Shown in pieces: positions 9,030 through 17,693 of a stretch of DNA of 64,000 bases. The notes under the pieces are model-generated. The model saw only the letters and a program-made list of their open reading frames with translations, did no database searches and was not told the DNA's origin. The stretch covers positions 1 through 64,000 of the forward strand of contig NZ_JAHBAY010000003.1 of NCBI RefSeq assembly GCF_018499875.1, given 5' to 3'. A program made the position numbers and the translations under genes. This DNA comes from Kineosporia corallincola. GTDB lineage: Bacteria > Actinomycetota > Actinomycetes > Actinomycetales > Kineosporiaceae. Position 1 is the stretch's first letter, and each line of letters starts with the position of its first letter.

Positions 9030-9091
9030 TTTGCCAGTGGCAAAGCGTTGACACGCCCCGGTGGGACTTGCATGCTTCTTGAGCGCTTTCC
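9030..9091 (+). promoter_or_regulatory. Promoter and operators of the ABC transporter operon
   Basis: A perfect odd palindrome TTTGCCAGTGGCAAA lies at 9030-9044. TTGACA at 9048-9053 and CATGCT at 9071-9076, 17 bp apart, make a good sigma-70-like promoter. TTGAGCGCTTTCC at 9079-9091 resembles LacI-family sugar operators and overlaps the expected transcription start. Two different regulators could act here. Confidence 0.55.
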
Positions 9092-9141
9092 GGACAATCC
9101 GGACAATCACCCTTGTCGGCGCTGACGAAGGGAAAGTCACC

Positions 9142-10362
9142 ATGACCATGAGCCGCCGCCAGGTGCTCACCGCCACGGCCGGACTGGGCCTCCTGGTCAC
9201 CGCGTGCGGTTCACCCAGCTCCCCGGGATCGAAGTCGCCCGTCGCCGGAACGGCCGAGGCGGTGCCCGCCACCCCCTCCGAACCGGTGGTGCTGAACGTG
9301 CTCGACGTGGCGGGCAACCTCCAGCTGACCCAGCCGATGATCGACGACTTCGTCAAGAAGAACCCGAAAATCATCTCCAAGGTGACCTACACCAGCGCCA
9401 CCGCACCCGACCTGGTCGGAAAGATCAAGGCGCAGCAGGGAGCCGACCGGGTCAGCATCGGGCTGGTGCTCACCGGCACCGACGGCCTGGCCGCCGGCAT
9501 CGAGCAGAACCTGTGGCAGCAACTGCTTCCGGCCAACCAGCAGCGGCTGTCGAACATGGCCAACTACCAGGAACCGGCCGCGAACATGCAGAAGCTGGCG
9601 GGCGACGCCGGCGTGGTGGTCACCTACTACCCGTCCGGGCCGCTGCTGGAGTACATGCCCGACCGGGTGCCCGAACCGCCCACCACCGCGGAAGCCCTTC
9701 TGGCCTATGCCAAGGCGAATCCCGGCAAGGTGGAGTACGCCCGGCCGGCCAACTCCGGCCCGGGCCGCACCCTGCTGATGGGCCTGCCCTACGTGCTCGG
9801 CGACTCGGACCCGCACGACCCGGTGAACGGCTGGGACAAGACCTGGGCCTACCTGGCCGAACTGGCCGAGTACATCGACCGTTACCCCTCCGGCACCACG
9901 CAGACGATGAAGGACCTGGCCGGCGGAACGGTCGACATCATCGCCTCGACCACCGGCTGGGACATCAACGCCCGCGCCCTGGGCACGGTTCCGGCAGAGG
10001 CGAAGATCACCACGCTCGACGGCTTCCACTGGGTCACCGACGCGCACTACGCCGTGGTGCCGCGCGGGGTCAGCACCGACCAGGAGGCGGCCGTTCTCGC
10101 CCTGGTGCAGAACATGCTCACCCCGGAGCAACAGGCGCAGGCCTACGACACCGGCTACTTCTACCCGGGCCCGGCGATCCAGGGGGTGGACGTGTCGATG
10201 GCACCGGCGCAGAGCCAGGAGGTGCTGAAGACCTACGGCCGCCCGGAGTACGACGCGCTGATCGAGGACAACCCGAAAGAGGTTCCGCTGGAGGCGGAGG
10301 CGCTGGTCAAGGCCTTCGACACCTGGGACCGCGAGATCGGCGGATCCAAGGTGGAGAAGTGA
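9142..10362 (+). CDS. ABC transporter substrate-binding lipoprotein
   Basis: A 406-residue extracellular solute-binding protein. The N-terminus has an SRRQVL twin-arginine-like start, a hydrophobic stretch and the lipobox LVTAC, so it should be anchored to the outer face of the membrane through Cys. ATG 9142 is used; ATG 9148 is an alternative. The mature part resembles family 1 / YnjB-like binding proteins that pair with spermidine/putrescine/iron-type permeases. The substrate is not evident. It is first in a four-gene operon whose stop overlaps the ATPase start, and it follows a strong promoter. Confidence 0.82.
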   Translation: MTMSRRQVLTATAGLGLLVTACGSPSSPGSKSPVAGTAEAVPATPSEPVVLNVLDVAGNLQLTQPMIDDFVKKNPKIISKVTYTSATAPDLVGKIKAQQGADRVSIGLVLTGTDGLAAGIEQNLWQQLLPANQQRLSNMANYQEPAANMQKLAGDAGVVVTYYPSGPLLEYMPDRVPEPPTTAEALLAYAKANPGKVEYARPANSGPGRTLLMGLPYVLGDSDPHDPVNGWDKTWAYLAELAEYIDRYPSGTTQTMKDLAGGTVDIIASTTGWDINARALGTVPAEAKITTLDGFHWVTDAHYAVVPRGVSTDQEAAVLALVQNMLTPEQQAQAYDTGYFYPGPAIQGVDVSMAPAQSQEVLKTYGRPEYDALIEDNPKEVPLEAEALVKAFDTWDREIGGSKVEK

Positions 10363-11465
10363 GTTTCTCGCAGTTGCGTCTGGAGGGGGTCGGGCGGCGC
10401 TTCACCGGCACCCCGGCCCTCGAAGAACTCGACCTGACCATCTCCCGCGGCGAGTTCGTCGCCCTGCTGGGCCCTTCCGGCTGCGGCAAGTCCACGGCGC
10501 TGAACTGCGTGGCCGGCCTGATTCCGCTCAGCAGTGGCCGGATCTGGATGGACGACCGGCGGGTGGACGTGCTGCCGCCCGAGCGCCGGGGTTTCGGCAT
10601 GGTGTTTCAGAACTACGCGCTCTTCCCGCACCTCACCGTGCGGCGCAACGTCGAGTTCGGCCTGCGCATGCGCCGTCTGCCGAAGGCCGAGGTGACCGAA
10701 CGCACCACCCGGGCACTGGAACTCGTGCACCTGGAGGACCAGGCCGGCAAGCTGCCCGGCCAGCTGTCCGGCGGCCAGCAGCAGCGGGTGGCGATCGCCC
10801 GGGCGGTGGTGCTGGAGCCCTCGGTGGTGCTGATGGACGAGCCGCTGTCGAACCTGGACGCCAAGCTCCGGCTGGAGATGCGCACCGAGATCCGGCGCCT
10901 GCACCAGAGTCTCGGCCTGACCACGATCTACGTGACGCACGACCAGGAGGAGGCGCTGTCGATGGCCGACCGCCTGGTGGTGCTGCGCCAGGGGCGGGTG
11001 CAGCAGATCGGCACCCCGGAGCAGCTGCACTCACAGCCGGCCACCTGGCACGTGGCCGACTTCATGGGCTGCCGCAACCTCTTTCCCGCCACCGCGGTCG
11101 GGGTCTCCGGCCGTACGGTGACGGTGGACGTCGACGGGCTCCGGCTGCGCGGCAGCGCGGCAGCGGACCTGCCGCAGGGCGAGCGGGTGGCGATCGGTAT
11201 CCGGCCCGAAGACATCGAGGTGACCACGGATCCCGCGGGCGACGGCACGGTCGCGGCCACCGTCTCCGTGGTGGAGTACCAGGGCCGCGAGTTCGCCGTG
11301 GAGGCGCTGACCGGCAACGGCCTGCGGTTCCACGTGCGCACCAGCGCCCGGCTGGTGCCGGGCGACGCGGTGGCCCTGCGGCTGCCGGAGCAGCGGCTGC
11401 TGGTGTTCCCGGGCGGCGACGACCTGCCGCAGCCGATCGCGCCGCTGGCCGAGGTGACGTCGTGA
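10359..11465 (+). CDS. ABC transporter ATP-binding protein with TOBE domain
   Basis: A 368-residue ATPase starting at GTG 10359, overlapping the previous stop by 4 bp. Walker A is GPSGCGKST, the Q-loop is VFQNYALFPHLTV, the signature is LSGGQQQR, Walker B is VVLMDEPLSNLD and the switch His is in YVTHDQEEA. Residues about 240-368 form a TOBE-type C-terminal regulatory domain (VAIGIRPEDIEV). This is the spermidine/putrescine/ferric/sugar class that energises two-permease importers. A homodimer would power the permeases encoded next. Confidence 0.92.
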   Translation: MSFSQLRLEGVGRRFTGTPALEELDLTISRGEFVALLGPSGCGKSTALNCVAGLIPLSSGRIWMDDRRVDVLPPERRGFGMVFQNYALFPHLTVRRNVEFGLRMRRLPKAEVTERTTRALELVHLEDQAGKLPGQLSGGQQQRVAIARAVVLEPSVVLMDEPLSNLDAKLRLEMRTEIRRLHQSLGLTTIYVTHDQEEALSMADRLVVLRQGRVQQIGTPEQLHSQPATWHVADFMGCRNLFPATAVGVSGRTVTVDVDGLRLRGSAAADLPQGERVAIGIRPEDIEVTTDPAGDGTVAATVSVVEYQGREFAVEALTGNGLRFHVRTSARLVPGDAVALRLPEQRLLVFPGGDDLPQPIAPLAEVTS

Positions 11466-12388
11466 GCACAGCGACGGCCACACCACGCAGCACCGAGAAT
11501 CCGCAGCGGAAGCCGGATCTGCGCCACCGGCTGGCCGAGCGCGGGGTGGACGCCCGGCTGCTGCTGCTCCTGCCCGGCCTGATCCTGGTGCTGGTGCTGT
11601 TCGTGTACCCGTTCCTCTACGGGCTGGGGCTGTCGTTCCAGCCCACCGACGGCGGCGGGCCGCTCGAGAACTACCGCCGGTTCTTCAGCGACTCGTTCCA
11701 GCGCGACACCATCGGCACCACGCTCTGGCTGGCGCTGCCCGCCGCGCTGTTCAACGTGCTCGCCTCGGTGCCGATCGCCTACCGGCTGCGCGGCCGGTTC
11801 CGCGGAAAGCGCCTGCTGACGACCGTTCTCGTCATCCCGATCACGCTCGGCACGGTGCTGACCGCCGAGGGCCTGCTGAACTTCGCCGGCCCGGCCGGAT
11901 GGCTGAACCGGGCGCTGGCCGCCGTGGGCCTGATCGACGACCCGCTGCGGCTGGTGAACAACTACTGGGGCGTGTTCTTCTCGCTGGTGATCAGCGGGTT
12001 CCCGTTCGCCTTCCTGCTCGTTCTGTCGTACCTGTCCGGCATCGACCCGTCGCTGGAGCGCGCGGCCGCCTCGCTCGGCGCGGGCCGCTGGGACCGGTTC
12101 CGGCTGATCACCTTCCCGCTGCTGGTGCCCGGCCTGGCCACCACCTTCTGCCTGACCTTCGTGCTGGCGTTCAGTGTGTTCCCCTCGGCCATCCTGGTCG
12201 GCGACCCGACCGGCAGCACCCGGGTGATCTCGATCGCCGCCTACCAGGCGGCCTACGAGCAGTACGACTACCCGCTGGCCTCGACCATCGCCATCGTCAT
12301 GGGTTTCATCGAGCTGGCGGTGATCGGTCTGGTCCTGGCCGGGCGGTCGCGGTTCTACACCGGCACGACAGGAGGCAAGGGCGCGTGA
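11462..12388 (+). CDS. ABC transporter permease, first subunit
   Basis: A 308-residue inner-membrane permease starting at GTG 11462 with a 4-bp overlap with the ATPase. Six transmembrane helices are visible, the first near residues 35-60 (LLLLLPGLILVLVLFVYPFL). The cytoplasmic coupling loop has the EAA-type sequence ERAAASLGAGRWDRFRLITFPLL. It belongs to the binding-protein-dependent transport family found with polyamine/iron-type ATPases and would pair with the second permease as a heterodimer. Confidence 0.88.
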   Translation: MSTATATPRSTENPQRKPDLRHRLAERGVDARLLLLLPGLILVLVLFVYPFLYGLGLSFQPTDGGGPLENYRRFFSDSFQRDTIGTTLWLALPAALFNVLASVPIAYRLRGRFRGKRLLTTVLVIPITLGTVLTAEGLLNFAGPAGWLNRALAAVGLIDDPLRLVNNYWGVFFSLVISGFPFAFLLVLSYLSGIDPSLERAAASLGAGRWDRFRLITFPLLVPGLATTFCLTFVLAFSVFPSAILVGDPTGSTRVISIAAYQAAYEQYDYPLASTIAIVMGFIELAVIGLVLAGRSRFYTGTTGGKGA

Positions 12389-13224
12389 ACACACGCAGGG
12401 TCTCCGCCTCCCCGATGGCCTGGCTGGTCTGGGGCGCCGTCGCGCTCTTCCTGGTCTGGCTGCTCGGCGTGGTGGGTTCGGTACTGGTGAACTCGTTCGG
12501 CGAGCGCTGGTTCGACACCTGGCTGCCCGCGGGCTGGACCACGCAGTGGTACCGGCAGGCGTGGACCAGTTTCGGGTTGTTCGACGTCATCGTGACCACC
12601 CTGGAGGTGGCGCTGGCGGTGGTGGTGCTGTCGGTCGTGGCCGGGGTACCGGCCGCGTACGTGCTGGCGCGCAGGCCCTTTCCGGGCAAGCAGGTGCTCT
12701 GGTTCCTGTTCCTGCTGCCGATCATGATGCCGCCCATCACCTACGGCATCCCGCTGGCCACGGTGCTCTACAAGGTCGGGCTGGCGGGCAACCTGAGCGG
12801 CGTGATCCTGGCCAACCTGGTGCCGTGCGTGCCGTTCGTGGTGCTGACCATGACGCCGTTCATCGAGCAGATCGACCCGGCGATCGAGAACGCGGCGAGA
12901 ATGTCCGGCGCGGGCACCTTCTCGGTGTTCACCCGGATCCTGGCACCGCTGCTGCTGCCGGGCATCCTGGCCAGCTCGATCCTGGTGCTGGTGCGCACGG
13001 TCGGGATGTTCGAGCTGACCTTCCTGACCGCCGGGCCCACGTCGTCCACCCTGGTGGTCGCCCTGTTCAACTCGATGAACGCGGCCGGCATCCGGGCCCA
13101 GCAGTCGGTCGACGCGATGGCCGTGATCTACATGCTGGTGATGCTCGTGCTGCTGGTCACCGCACTGCGTTTCGTGAACCCGACGCAGCTGGTGTCGCAG
13201 GTGAAGGAGGAGCCGCCGGAGTAG
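12385..13224 (+). CDS. ABC transporter permease, second subunit
   Basis: A 279-residue permease starting at GTG 12385, again overlapping the previous stop by 4 bp. It has about six transmembrane segments and the EAA loop ENAARMSGAGTFSVFTRILAP. It closes the operon, which is followed at once by a convergent membrane-protein gene. The tight overlaps show that the four transporter proteins are made as one complex. The substrate remains open; the LacI-like operator upstream hints at a sugar or sugar-phosphate. Confidence 0.88.
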   Translation: MNTRRVSASPMAWLVWGAVALFLVWLLGVVGSVLVNSFGERWFDTWLPAGWTTQWYRQAWTSFGLFDVIVTTLEVALAVVVLSVVAGVPAAYVLARRPFPGKQVLWFLFLLPIMMPPITYGIPLATVLYKVGLAGNLSGVILANLVPCVPFVVLTMTPFIEQIDPAIENAARMSGAGTFSVFTRILAPLLLPGILASSILVLVRTVGMFELTFLTAGPTSSTLVVALFNSMNAAGIRAQQSVDAMAVIYMLVMLVLLVTALRFVNPTQLVSQVKEEPPE

Positions 13225-13227
13225 TTC

Positions 13228-13668
13228 TCAGGGCTTGGCGTACATCAGCACCAGCACCACGAACCAGAGCAGGTTGAACACCCCGGCGAAGGCCGCGGCC
13301 CGACCGCGCGCCTTCGCCGGGTCGGCCGGAACCTCGCGCAGCAGCTTCTCCTGCTGCGGGATGATCGCCAGAAGCAGCAGGGCCCAGGCGATCACGACCA
13401 GCACCAGCGAAAGCCACACCCAGGTGTGTCCGAGCGCGTGCCACCGGATCGCCAGGATCAGCCCGGCGACCGGGGAGATCACCGCGAGAAGCCCGTACAG
13501 CCTGGTGATCCGGTGCATCGCCACCGCCGCCGGGTGCCCGCCGGAGCCCACGAACCCGGCCGCGTCGTCGCCCGTGGCGTAGCGCGGGAACAGGCTGGTG
13601 GCCACGGCGACCGCGCCGATGAACAGGATCGCGGTGGCCACGTGGATGAAGAGGTAGACGTCGTTCAC
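13228..13668 (-). CDS. Small integral membrane protein
   Basis: A 146-residue protein with four likely membrane helices: residues about 5-25, 55-73, 80-105 and 122-143. The start is GTG at 13668. A short loop with GGHPAAVAMHRITRL precedes helix two. It resembles bacterial DUF2269-type membrane proteins in layout, but the match is not certain and no function can be given. It converges tail to tail with the transporter operon with 3 bp between stops, and lies downstream of the nucleoside hydrolase terminator. Confidence 0.7.
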   Translation of the reverse strand: MNDVYLFIHVATAILFIGAVAVATSLFPRYATGDDAAGFVGSGGHPAAVAMHRITRLYGLLAVISPVAGLILAIRWHALGHTWVWLSLVLVVIAWALLLLAIIPQQEKLLREVPADPAKARGRAAAFAGVFNLLWFVVLVLMYAKP

Positions 13669-13750
13669 GGAACGGACGATAACCCGGCACCATTCGGGAC
13701 GATGGTCCCGGGCCGTTCAGCCCTACCGGTGCGGCCCGAGCTGAAATGGT

Positions 13751-13787
13751 GGACGACGCGGAGCTTCTGAGAAGCTCCGCGTCGTCC
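13751..13787 (-). terminator. Terminator after nucleoside hydrolase (GGACGACG family)
   Basis: GGACGACGCGGAGCTTC (13751-13767) pairs perfectly over 17 bp with GAAGCTCCGCGTCGTCC (13771-13787), with a 3-nt loop. It lies 15 bp beyond the minus-strand nucleoside hydrolase stop. Confidence 0.85.
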
Positions 13788-13801
13788 TCACTCTTGCCGG
13801 A

Positions 13802-14761
13802 TCAGCGGAACTCGCGCGGCGGCGTGGTGGGGAGCGACAGCATGCCGAGCAGGAACTGCCGGAAGGCCGGGGCGTCGATCTCCTCGACCACGGTGGCGTT
13901 CGGCGTCAGGCCGTGCACGCCCCACGACATCGCCGCGTAGCCACGGGTCAGCTCGGAACCGGTCTCGATGTCCACGTTGTACCGCGCCGACCGGGTGATC
14001 AGCTCGGGGCGCAGCAGCACCGCGACCGACAGCGAGTCGGGATGCGTGGTGCCGGGGATGCCCACGCTCTCGTCGAACTCCAGCGTGGAGGAGCAGACCC
14101 GGGTGAAGAAGCGGGCCAGGGGCGTGTCGATGCCGGCGATCTCGTCCAGGGTGTCGCGGCCGAACACGGCCTGCCGCAGGGTGAGCGGCGCCCACGGCAC
14201 CACGGTGATCCGGAAACCCGCGTCGAAGACGATCTTCGCGGCCTCCGGGTCGACGTAGAAGTTGAACTCGGCGGCGGCGGTGATGTTGCCCCGGTCGTTG
14301 TTCGAGCCGCCCATGATCACCAGATGCTTGACCTGCTGGGCGAACTCGGGCTTCTTCGCGACAGCGAGCGCGATGTTGGTCAGCGGGCCGATGGCCACCA
14401 CACTGAGCTCGCCGTCGGCCTCCTCGGCCAGCCGGAGCAGGGCGTCCACGGCGTGCTCGGGCTGCGGCTCGCAGCCGTCGAAGTCCATGTCCAGGCCGCC
14501 CGCGCCGTCACCGTGCACGTTCTCCGCGGACACCCACGGGCGCACCAGCGGGCGCCGGCTGCCCAGGTACATCGGCACCTGGCCGAGCTTGTCGGCCACG
14601 TTCAGGGTCAGGAACGCGTTGCGCACCTGCCGGTCGAACCCGACGTTGCCCGCCACCATGGTGATCGCCCGCAGGTCGGCCTCGGCGGTCAGCAGACCGG
14701 CCAGGATCGCGATGCAGTCGTCCTGCGCCGTGTCGGTGTCGATCACCAGGGGGATGCTCAC
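13802..14761 (-). CDS. Nucleoside hydrolase (IUNH family)
   Basis: A 319-residue inosine-uridine preferring nucleoside hydrolase-type enzyme that would cleave the N-glycosidic bond of ribonucleosides to ribose and base. The N-terminal calcium-binding cluster reads IDTDTAQDDCIAI, a variant of the usual DTDxGxDD. VVAIGPLTNIALAV, VIMGGSNN, AEFNFYVDPEAA and TTHPDSLSVA follow in family order. The start is GTG at 14761 behind GGAAGGAACC. It is divergent from a membrane-protein gene and near an ABC importer, which might bring in nucleosides, but no sequence feature proves that link. Confidence 0.88.
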   Translation of the reverse strand: MSIPLVIDTDTAQDDCIAILAGLLTAEADLRAITMVAGNVGFDRQVRNAFLTLNVADKLGQVPMYLGSRRPLVRPWVSAENVHGDGAGGLDMDFDGCEPQPEHAVDALLRLAEEADGELSVVAIGPLTNIALAVAKKPEFAQQVKHLVIMGGSNNDRGNITAAAEFNFYVDPEAAKIVFDAGFRITVVPWAPLTLRQAVFGRDTLDEIAGIDTPLARFFTRVCSSTLEFDESVGIPGTTHPDSLSVAVLLRPELITRSARYNVDIETGSELTRGYAAMSWGVHGLTPNATVVEEIDAPAFRQFLLGMLSLPTTPPREFR

Positions 14762-14879
14762 GGAGGGTTCCTTCCTACTGTCAGTGCTAGCTCCCGGAAT
14801 CTATCGTCAGACCTGGGGAGGACCCGAATGGGACTCGAGGATGACGCGGGCACACAGCGTCATGGGCGAGGATCGGGGC

Positions 14880-15521
14880 ATGTCCTTCACCACCGACCAC
14901 CGACCCGTTCTGGAGGTGCGGGGCACCGACCGGGAGGCCGCCGCCGCGACCGGGGTGGCCCTGGCCGCCTTCCTGATCGGCGTCCTCACCGCCTTCGCAC
15001 AGGGTTTCCTGCCGGGCACGATCAACTCGCTGGCCAACTCCGCCAGCGGGTGGACGCTGTTCAGCGTGCTGCTGATCTGGTCGGTGCGGGTGCGTCCCGG
15101 GCTGTCGGCGCTGCTCGGCGCCGCCTCGTTCCTGCTGCTCACCATCGGCTACACGGCGGCCTCGGCGGTTCGTGGGCACACCTACGACCCGACGCTGTTC
15201 GGCGTCGTCGGGCTGGTCGTGGGGCCGTTCGTCGGGCTGGCCGCGGTCTGGGTGCGCGGGCGCGACGTGCGGGCCGCGCTGGCCACCGCCGCGCTGAGCG
15301 GGATCGCGGTCGGCGAGGCGGTGTACGGGCTCACCGTGGTGCGCGACAGCACCAGCCCGGTGTACTGGGTCCTGGCCGGTGCGGCCGGTCTCGCCCTGCT
15401 CGGCTACATGACGCTGCGCCGGCTGCGCGAGTCGGTGACCATCACCCTGGCCCTGGGATGCTCCGCGGTGGTGGCCGCCGGTTTCCTGATCGCCTTCCAG
15501 TCGCTGGGTAGCATCGGCTAG
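14880..15521 (+). CDS. Multi-pass membrane protein, DUF6518-like
   Basis: A 213-residue protein starting at ATG 14880 with about seven hydrophobic segments spread from residue 20 to the end. The arrangement and the WTLFSVLLIW and VVGLVVGPFVGLAAV segments resemble the uncharacterised DUF6518 membrane family of actinomycetes. No catalytic motif is visible. Its stop is directly abutted by the GTG of the aminotransferase gene, so the two are co-translated. The role of the pair is unknown. Confidence 0.7.
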   Translation: MSFTTDHRPVLEVRGTDREAAAATGVALAAFLIGVLTAFAQGFLPGTINSLANSASGWTLFSVLLIWSVRVRPGLSALLGAASFLLLTIGYTAASAVRGHTYDPTLFGVVGLVVGPFVGLAAVWVRGRDVRAALATAALSGIAVGEAVYGLTVVRDSTSPVYWVLAGAAGLALLGYMTLRRLRESVTITLALGCSAVVAAGFLIAFQSLGSIG

Positions 15522-16649
15522 GTGACGACCGCGGAACCCCTGTCCGTCCTGCGCACCCGCACCAGCGAGAAGTGGACCACCTACGGCCCGCGGGTGCTGC
15601 CGATGTTCGTGGCCGAGATGGACTACCCGCTCGCCCCGGCTGTCCGCGACGCCCTGGCCCTGGCGCTGGAACGGGGTGACACCGGTTATGTCAGCCCGAC
15701 CGGGACCGGTGCCGCCGAGGCGTTCGCGAGCTACGCGGAAGACGTCTGGGGCTGGTCGCCGTCCGTGCACCGGATGAGCCCGGGAACCGACGTGAGCGTC
15801 GTGATCGTGGAGTCGCTGCGCCGGCTCGTCACCGCCGGGCAGGGCGTGATCGTGACGCCGCCGGTCTACCCGCCGTTCTTCGACCTGGTGCCCGAGGCGG
15901 GCGGCACGGTGGTGCAGGTGCCGCTGACCGCCGCCGGGCTCGATCTGGCCGGTATCGACCGGGCCCTGGCCGCCGGTGCCCGCGGGGTGCTGCTGTGCAA
16001 TCCGCACAACCCGCTCGGGCTGGTGTTCGGCGCCGGGGAGCTGGCCGAGCTGTCGCGGATCGTCGCCCGGCACGACGGTTTCGTGGTGAGCGACGAGATC
16101 CACGCCCCGCTGACCCATCACGGGCAGCGGTTCACGCCCTACCTGACGGTGTCGGACGAGGCCCGCGCGCACGGCCTGGCCGCCGTCTCGGGCAGCAAGG
16201 CGTTCAACCTGGCCGGCCTGAAGTGCGCGTTCTTCGTGGCGGAGTCGGAACGAATGACGTCGGTGGTGCGGTCGCTGCCCGAGGAGACGCTGTTCCGCAC
16301 CGGTCTGCTCGGAATGATCGCCACCCAGGCGGGTTTCACCTCCGGGCGGGACTGGCTGCACGGCACGGTCACCGCGATCGAGCAGAACTTCACCCTGCTG
16401 GAGAACCAGCTGCGCAGCCGTCTGCCCGCCGTCACCTTCGCCCGCCCGGCCGCGAGTTACCTGGCCTGGCTGGACATGTCGGCCCTGGGCTGGGGCGACG
16501 ACCCGGCCCGCACCGCCCTGGAGCGCGGCGACCTGGCGCTCTCCCCCGGCCGGCTGTACGGCAGCCAGGGCCTGGGACACGCCCGGATGAACCTGGCCTG
16601 CGCCCCGGAGACGGTGATCGAGGCGGTGGACCGGCTCTGCCGGGTGTGA
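15522..16649 (+). CDS. MalY/PatB-type PLP-dependent C-S lyase
   Basis: A 375-residue fold-type I PLP enzyme starting at GTG 15522, with no gap from the previous stop. Early residues VLPMFVAEMDYPLAPAV are diagnostic of the MalY/PatB cystathionine beta-lyase branch. Family motifs GYVSPTG, LLCNPHNPLG, VVSDEIHAPL and SGSKAFNLAGLK follow; the Lys in the last binds PLP. The likely reaction is beta-elimination of cystathionine or cysteine conjugates to pyruvate, ammonia and a thiol. It is convergent with the AraC regulator and close to the sulfur-amino-acid-like operon at 19081-25315, but it is not part of that transcript. Confidence 0.86.
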   Translation: MTTAEPLSVLRTRTSEKWTTYGPRVLPMFVAEMDYPLAPAVRDALALALERGDTGYVSPTGTGAAEAFASYAEDVWGWSPSVHRMSPGTDVSVVIVESLRRLVTAGQGVIVTPPVYPPFFDLVPEAGGTVVQVPLTAAGLDLAGIDRALAAGARGVLLCNPHNPLGLVFGAGELAELSRIVARHDGFVVSDEIHAPLTHHGQRFTPYLTVSDEARAHGLAAVSGSKAFNLAGLKCAFFVAESERMTSVVRSLPEETLFRTGLLGMIATQAGFTSGRDWLHGTVTAIEQNFTLLENQLRSRLPAVTFARPAASYLAWLDMSALGWGDDPARTALERGDLALSPGRLYGSQGLGHARMNLACAPETVIEAVDRLCRV

Positions 16650-16652
16650 TCG

Positions 16653-17609
16653 TCACCCCGTGCCCTGGTAGGCCGCGCGGTAGGCGGAGGGGGTGAGGCC
16701 GGTGTCGCGGGCCAGATGGATCCGCAGGTTGGTGGCCGTGCCCAGGCCGCAGCGGGTGGCGATGCTGCCCACCGGCAGGTCACTGGCCTCCAGCAGGCGC
16801 CGGGCCTCGGCCACCCGGTGCCGGGTGAGCCACTGCTGCGGCGTCATCCCGTTCTCCTGGAGGAACCGGCGGGAGAACGTGCGCACCGCGTAGCCGGAGT
16901 GCCGGGCCAGGTCGGCCACCGTCAGCGGCTCGGAGAGCCGCTCGGCGGCCCAGACACAGGTGGCGCTCAGCCCCTTGCCCTGCGGCGGCACCTGCCGGGC
17001 GATGAACTGGGCTTGACCACCGGCCCGGTGCGGCGCCACCACCAGGCGCCGGGCCACCCGTCCGGCCGCCTCGGAGCCGTGGTCGGAGCGCACCACGTGC
17101 AGGCACAGGTCGATGCCCGCGCACACGCCCGCGCTGGTCAGGATCTGGCCGTCGTCGATGTAGAGCACGTCCGGGTCGACCAGCACCTGCGGATAGCGGG
17201 CGGCCAGCTCGGCGGCGTCCTCCCAGTGTGTGGTGGCCGGGCGGCCGTCGAGCAGCCCGGCGGCGGCCAGGGCGAACGCCCCGGTGCACACCGACATGAT
17301 GCGGGCGCCCCGCGCGGCGGCCCGGCGCAGCGCGGCCAGGGTGCGCGGCGACGGCTCGTCCATCGGCTCGTAGCCGGGAACCACCACGGTGTCGGCCCGG
17401 TCCAGGGCCGACAGCCCGGCCTCGGCGTACAGCGGGCCGCCGGTGGTGGTGGGCACCGGGCCGCGGCGCTCGGCGCAGACGGTCAGCCGGTACCGGTCGG
17501 CCTCGTCGCGGTGGCCGAAGATCTGCGCGGGGATGGCCAGGTCGAGCAGCACCACATCCGGGACGGCCAGCACCACGACCTGATGGATGGCCGGATTCTT
17601 TCGCACCAT
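16653..17609 (-). CDS. GlxA-type AraC regulator with DJ-1/PfpI domain
   Basis: A 318-residue regulator. Residues 10-190 form a class I glutamine-amidotransferase-like (DJ-1/PfpI) domain with VVVPGYEP, the elbow MSVCTGAFALAAAG and AGVCAGIDL. Residues about 215-318 hold two helix-turn-helix motifs of the AraC type (LTVADLARHSGYAVRTFSRRF and VGSIATRCGLGTATNLRIH). It is divergent from the MFS exporter gene, with 84 bp between, and so is the most plausible local controller of that exporter. The ligand-sensing domain is not expected to be an active amidotransferase. Confidence 0.88.
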   Translation of the reverse strand: MVRKNPAIHQVVVLAVPDVVLLDLAIPAQIFGHRDEADRYRLTVCAERRGPVPTTTGGPLYAEAGLSALDRADTVVVPGYEPMDEPSPRTLAALRRAAARGARIMSVCTGAFALAAAGLLDGRPATTHWEDAAELAARYPQVLVDPDVLYIDDGQILTSAGVCAGIDLCLHVVRSDHGSEAAGRVARRLVVAPHRAGGQAQFIARQVPPQGKGLSATCVWAAERLSEPLTVADLARHSGYAVRTFSRRFLQENGMTPQQWLTRHRVAEARRLLEASDLPVGSIATRCGLGTATNLRIHLARDTGLTPSAYRAAYQGTG

Positions 17610-17693
17610 GGCAGTCCAGCCTATCCATTCGGGCCGTTCGCCGCCGCAAGACTGGGCCGGTAGAGCACCGGACGCGGGAAAAGAGGCGATGGC

